A stretch of DNA of 64,000 bases from Spisula solida (Eukaryota; Mollusca; Bivalvia; Venerida; Mactridae), in the NCBI GenBank assembly GCA_947247005.1, contig OX365949.1, forward strand, positions 8,752,001-8,816,000. Reading direction: 5' to 3'. Shown one piece after another: positions 62,386 to 64,000 of this stretch. Below the pieces are notes generated by a model. The model saw nothing but the letters and a program-made list of their open reading frames with translations, made no database searches and had not been told where the DNA came from. How positions within the stretch are numbered: the stretch's first letter is position 1; the number at the start of each line of letters is the position of its first letter. Position numbers and translations under genes: made by a program.

Positions 62386-63011
62386 ATCTATATAACATCA
62401 ATGTATTAATTATAGCATAAAATGTATAAATGCATCTGATTTATTCATCCCAACTGACAAGTGTTACGGCGTTAGTTTTTTCTTGGTTTCTGACGGAACA
62501 TTGCTAGTTTATTTTTTTACTTTTAGTTTGAAAAACATGGGGGGCATGTCCTGAAAAGACCCCCCCCCCTAAATTACCCCCGGCCAAACATCAAAATTTG
62601 TCCACGCAGAACATGGTTGAAGTGACATGATTCAAAATGTGTTCTGAGGTACAACGTGTCATTTTCAACAGAAATGTACAGATCACAAACTTGTTTCTGA
62701 TTTTTCTGATTACAAAACAAAGTAATCGTGGATGAGATTTTGTAAATGTTTCAATCGAGGAAAACAGATGAAATGTTACATTCATGTTTGACTCCAGATT
62801 TGGTATCAAAAATAACAGATTTGTTACAAATTTGATCCCATTCGAGGAAACACGTCTGACTCGCTCCACAGCCAACTACCAAATGACAAACACTATTTCT
62901 AGTTAAATATAATGCAAATTTGACACATCATATTGTAATGCAATGGGATGTATCAGATGAAACTGAAGGCATAGTGTTTTTTTACAAATATTCCGCAAAA
63001 TTTGTTTGACA
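62386..63011. other. Upstream flank of the DUF5662 gene
   Basis: AT-rich sequence with a C-rich tract near 62560-62580 (GACCCCCCCCCCTAAATTAC). No obvious splice acceptor directly before the start codon and no recognisable core promoter. Confidence 0.35.
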
Positions 63012-63944
63012 ATGGACCAGCTTTACACACCAAGAAAAGGAGTAGAATTTCGAACAAGAAAACACATTCCGTTGTTACAAGTAGATTATACTTTGTTTGT
63101 GGCCGCCTTGTACAAATTGATAAAAGATTGGTTGGATGGAAAGGTTGGATGTGGTGCACCTACTGACGAATGGGAGCAAATGTATGTCGAAGAACTAAAT
63201 CAGTCAGAAAATGTGACTACTGAATCGAGAAAATATATAGACAGACTCACTAGTCTCATAAAACTAGTGTACAAGGAATTGGTCTTCGTCAATGTTTTGG
63301 GACATTTGAAAAGTGTGACATCTCACCGCAAGTGGCTCAGAATGTCATTAGAATTTCTTGAGAAGATTGGAATAACCATCCCCGACAAACTGACGCAACT
63401 TGTTCGAGTACATGATTTAAGTAAATATACCCACAGAGAAGTACTAGGCTACGCTATAATGTTTGGTGACGGCAGTTTAGATTGGAGACGATTGGAAAGT
63501 GAAGCTGAACAGATGGAATGGGACAATTCGTTACACAACCACTATGCTGGAAATCCTCATCACCCCGAGTATTTCTACCCACTGAAACAAGACGGCAGTA
63601 GGGACAAAAGTGTTCCCATGCTTGAGTTAGATCCTAATAATGGTAAATTTTTTCTCAAGGAGGGCCTGATCGATATGTTGGCTGCTAGAGGAGAGCGTAC
63701 TATGGCTGTTGACAAAATATTCAACGTTTTTCAATGGTTAGACATTCCAGACAAATACATGCTCAGATATTCTGATCAGGACAAAGCTTATGTATCTATA
63801 TGTTTGGATCAGTACAGAAAGCTGGCTAAGGAATATTTTTCGGTTGATGGAAATGCTAGCAGCTTGACAGGTTTCTTCGATACTACTGGTAGGCCAGAAC
63901 GAAATGTTGTTTTTCGTGAATATGAAACAGAATGTTCAAATTGA
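63012..63944 (+). CDS. Intronless DUF5662 (HD-like) family protein
   Basis: One uninterrupted frame of 310 residues starting at ATG 63012 (context GACAATGG); the first in-frame ATG is used. Residues 134-138 HDLSK and 175-187 HNHYAGNPHHPEY match the signature of DUF5662, a family known mostly from phages, large DNA viruses and bacteria. In it an HD pair and a downstream H-x5-HH-type motif resemble metal-binding residues of HD-domain hydrolases. The N-terminal 130 residues (LLQVDYTLFVAALYKLIKDW...) are helical with no recognised domain, making this longer than typical phage members (about 170-200). No signal peptide or TM segment. Biochemical function is unknown; a phosphohydrolase-like activity is only a guess. 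Lack of introns beside intron-rich genes suggests retroposition or acquisition from a virus or bacterium. Confidence 0.75.
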   Translation: MDQLYTPRKGVEFRTRKHIPLLQVDYTLFVAALYKLIKDWLDGKVGCGAPTDEWEQMYVEELNQSENVTTESRKYIDRLTSLIKLVYKELVFVNVLGHLKSVTSHRKWLRMSLEFLEKIGITIPDKLTQLVRVHDLSKYTHREVLGYAIMFGDGSLDWRRLESEAEQMEWDNSLHNHYAGNPHHPEYFYPLKQDGSRDKSVPMLELDPNNGKFFLKEGLIDMLAARGERTMAVDKIFNVFQWLDIPDKYMLRYSDQDKAYVSICLDQYRKLAKEYFSVDGNASSLTGFFDTTGRPERNVVFREYETECSN

Positions 63945-64000
63945 CACATTGCTTACTTTTGACAAATTTGGAACAGAAGAAAACGCTAAACATAAAATGT

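Overview
This is a eukaryotic genomic window, most likely from a bivalve mollusc. The evidence is AT-rich DNA, genes split by many GT-AG introns, a decayed LINE of a type I associate with bivalves, tRNA-derived SINEs, many short inverted-repeat elements (MITEs) and several long minisatellites. The species cannot be fixed from the sequence alone. Every CDS below was assembled by hand from splice signals and reading phase; exon lists are in the evidence.

Layout. (1) 1-9821, plus strand: the 3' half (nine exons) of a transglutaminase gene (TG1), cut by the window edge. (2) 9822-18921: no gene seen; a mariner-type non-autonomous element, a 50-bp tandem array, other inverted-repeat elements, a 521-bp palindrome made of minisatellite units and an 82-nt near-perfect hairpin. 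(3) 18922-33563, plus strand: a complete 18-coding-exon transglutaminase gene (TG2, 874 residues) with catalytic Cys432/His492/Asp516 and an unusual Gly/Tyr-rich and Pro-Glu-Arg-rich N-terminal extension. TG1 and TG2 are tandem paralogues: five of the nine exons visible in TG1 have exactly the same length in TG2. (4) 33564-38149: intergenic, with a 31-bp minisatellite and a SINE. (5) 38150-44216, plus strand: a small four-exon CUB + LDLa + transmembrane protein (266 residues). Its first intron ends in a 43-bp minisatellite whose unit contains the 3' splice site of exon 2. (6) 47572-48272, minus strand: the last exon of a membrane protein (one TM helix and a long cytoplasmic tail), convergent to the CUB gene; its upstream exons were not found. 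(7) 48273-63011: gene-poor, with MITEs, a tRNA-like sequence and a 1.45-kb array of a 20-bp unit. (8) 63012-63944, plus strand: an intronless 310-residue gene of the DUF5662 (HD-like) type.

The two transglutaminases are the only genes with an obvious functional link: Ca2+-dependent protein cross-linking enzymes, in invertebrates tied to clotting, wound closure and matrix hardening. The CUB/LDLa protein and the minus-strand tail exon look like cell-surface proteins of unknown ligand. A repeat family called RepA here (core around GACAGGGAAGGCAGCACTCA) occurs about 17 times in both orientations and accounts for many of the small spurious open frames. No complete new multi-gene system was seen. 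The most unusual items are the splice-acceptor minisatellite, the minisatellite palindrome, the TG2 N-terminal extension, the intronless DUF5662 gene and the uncharacterised RepA family.
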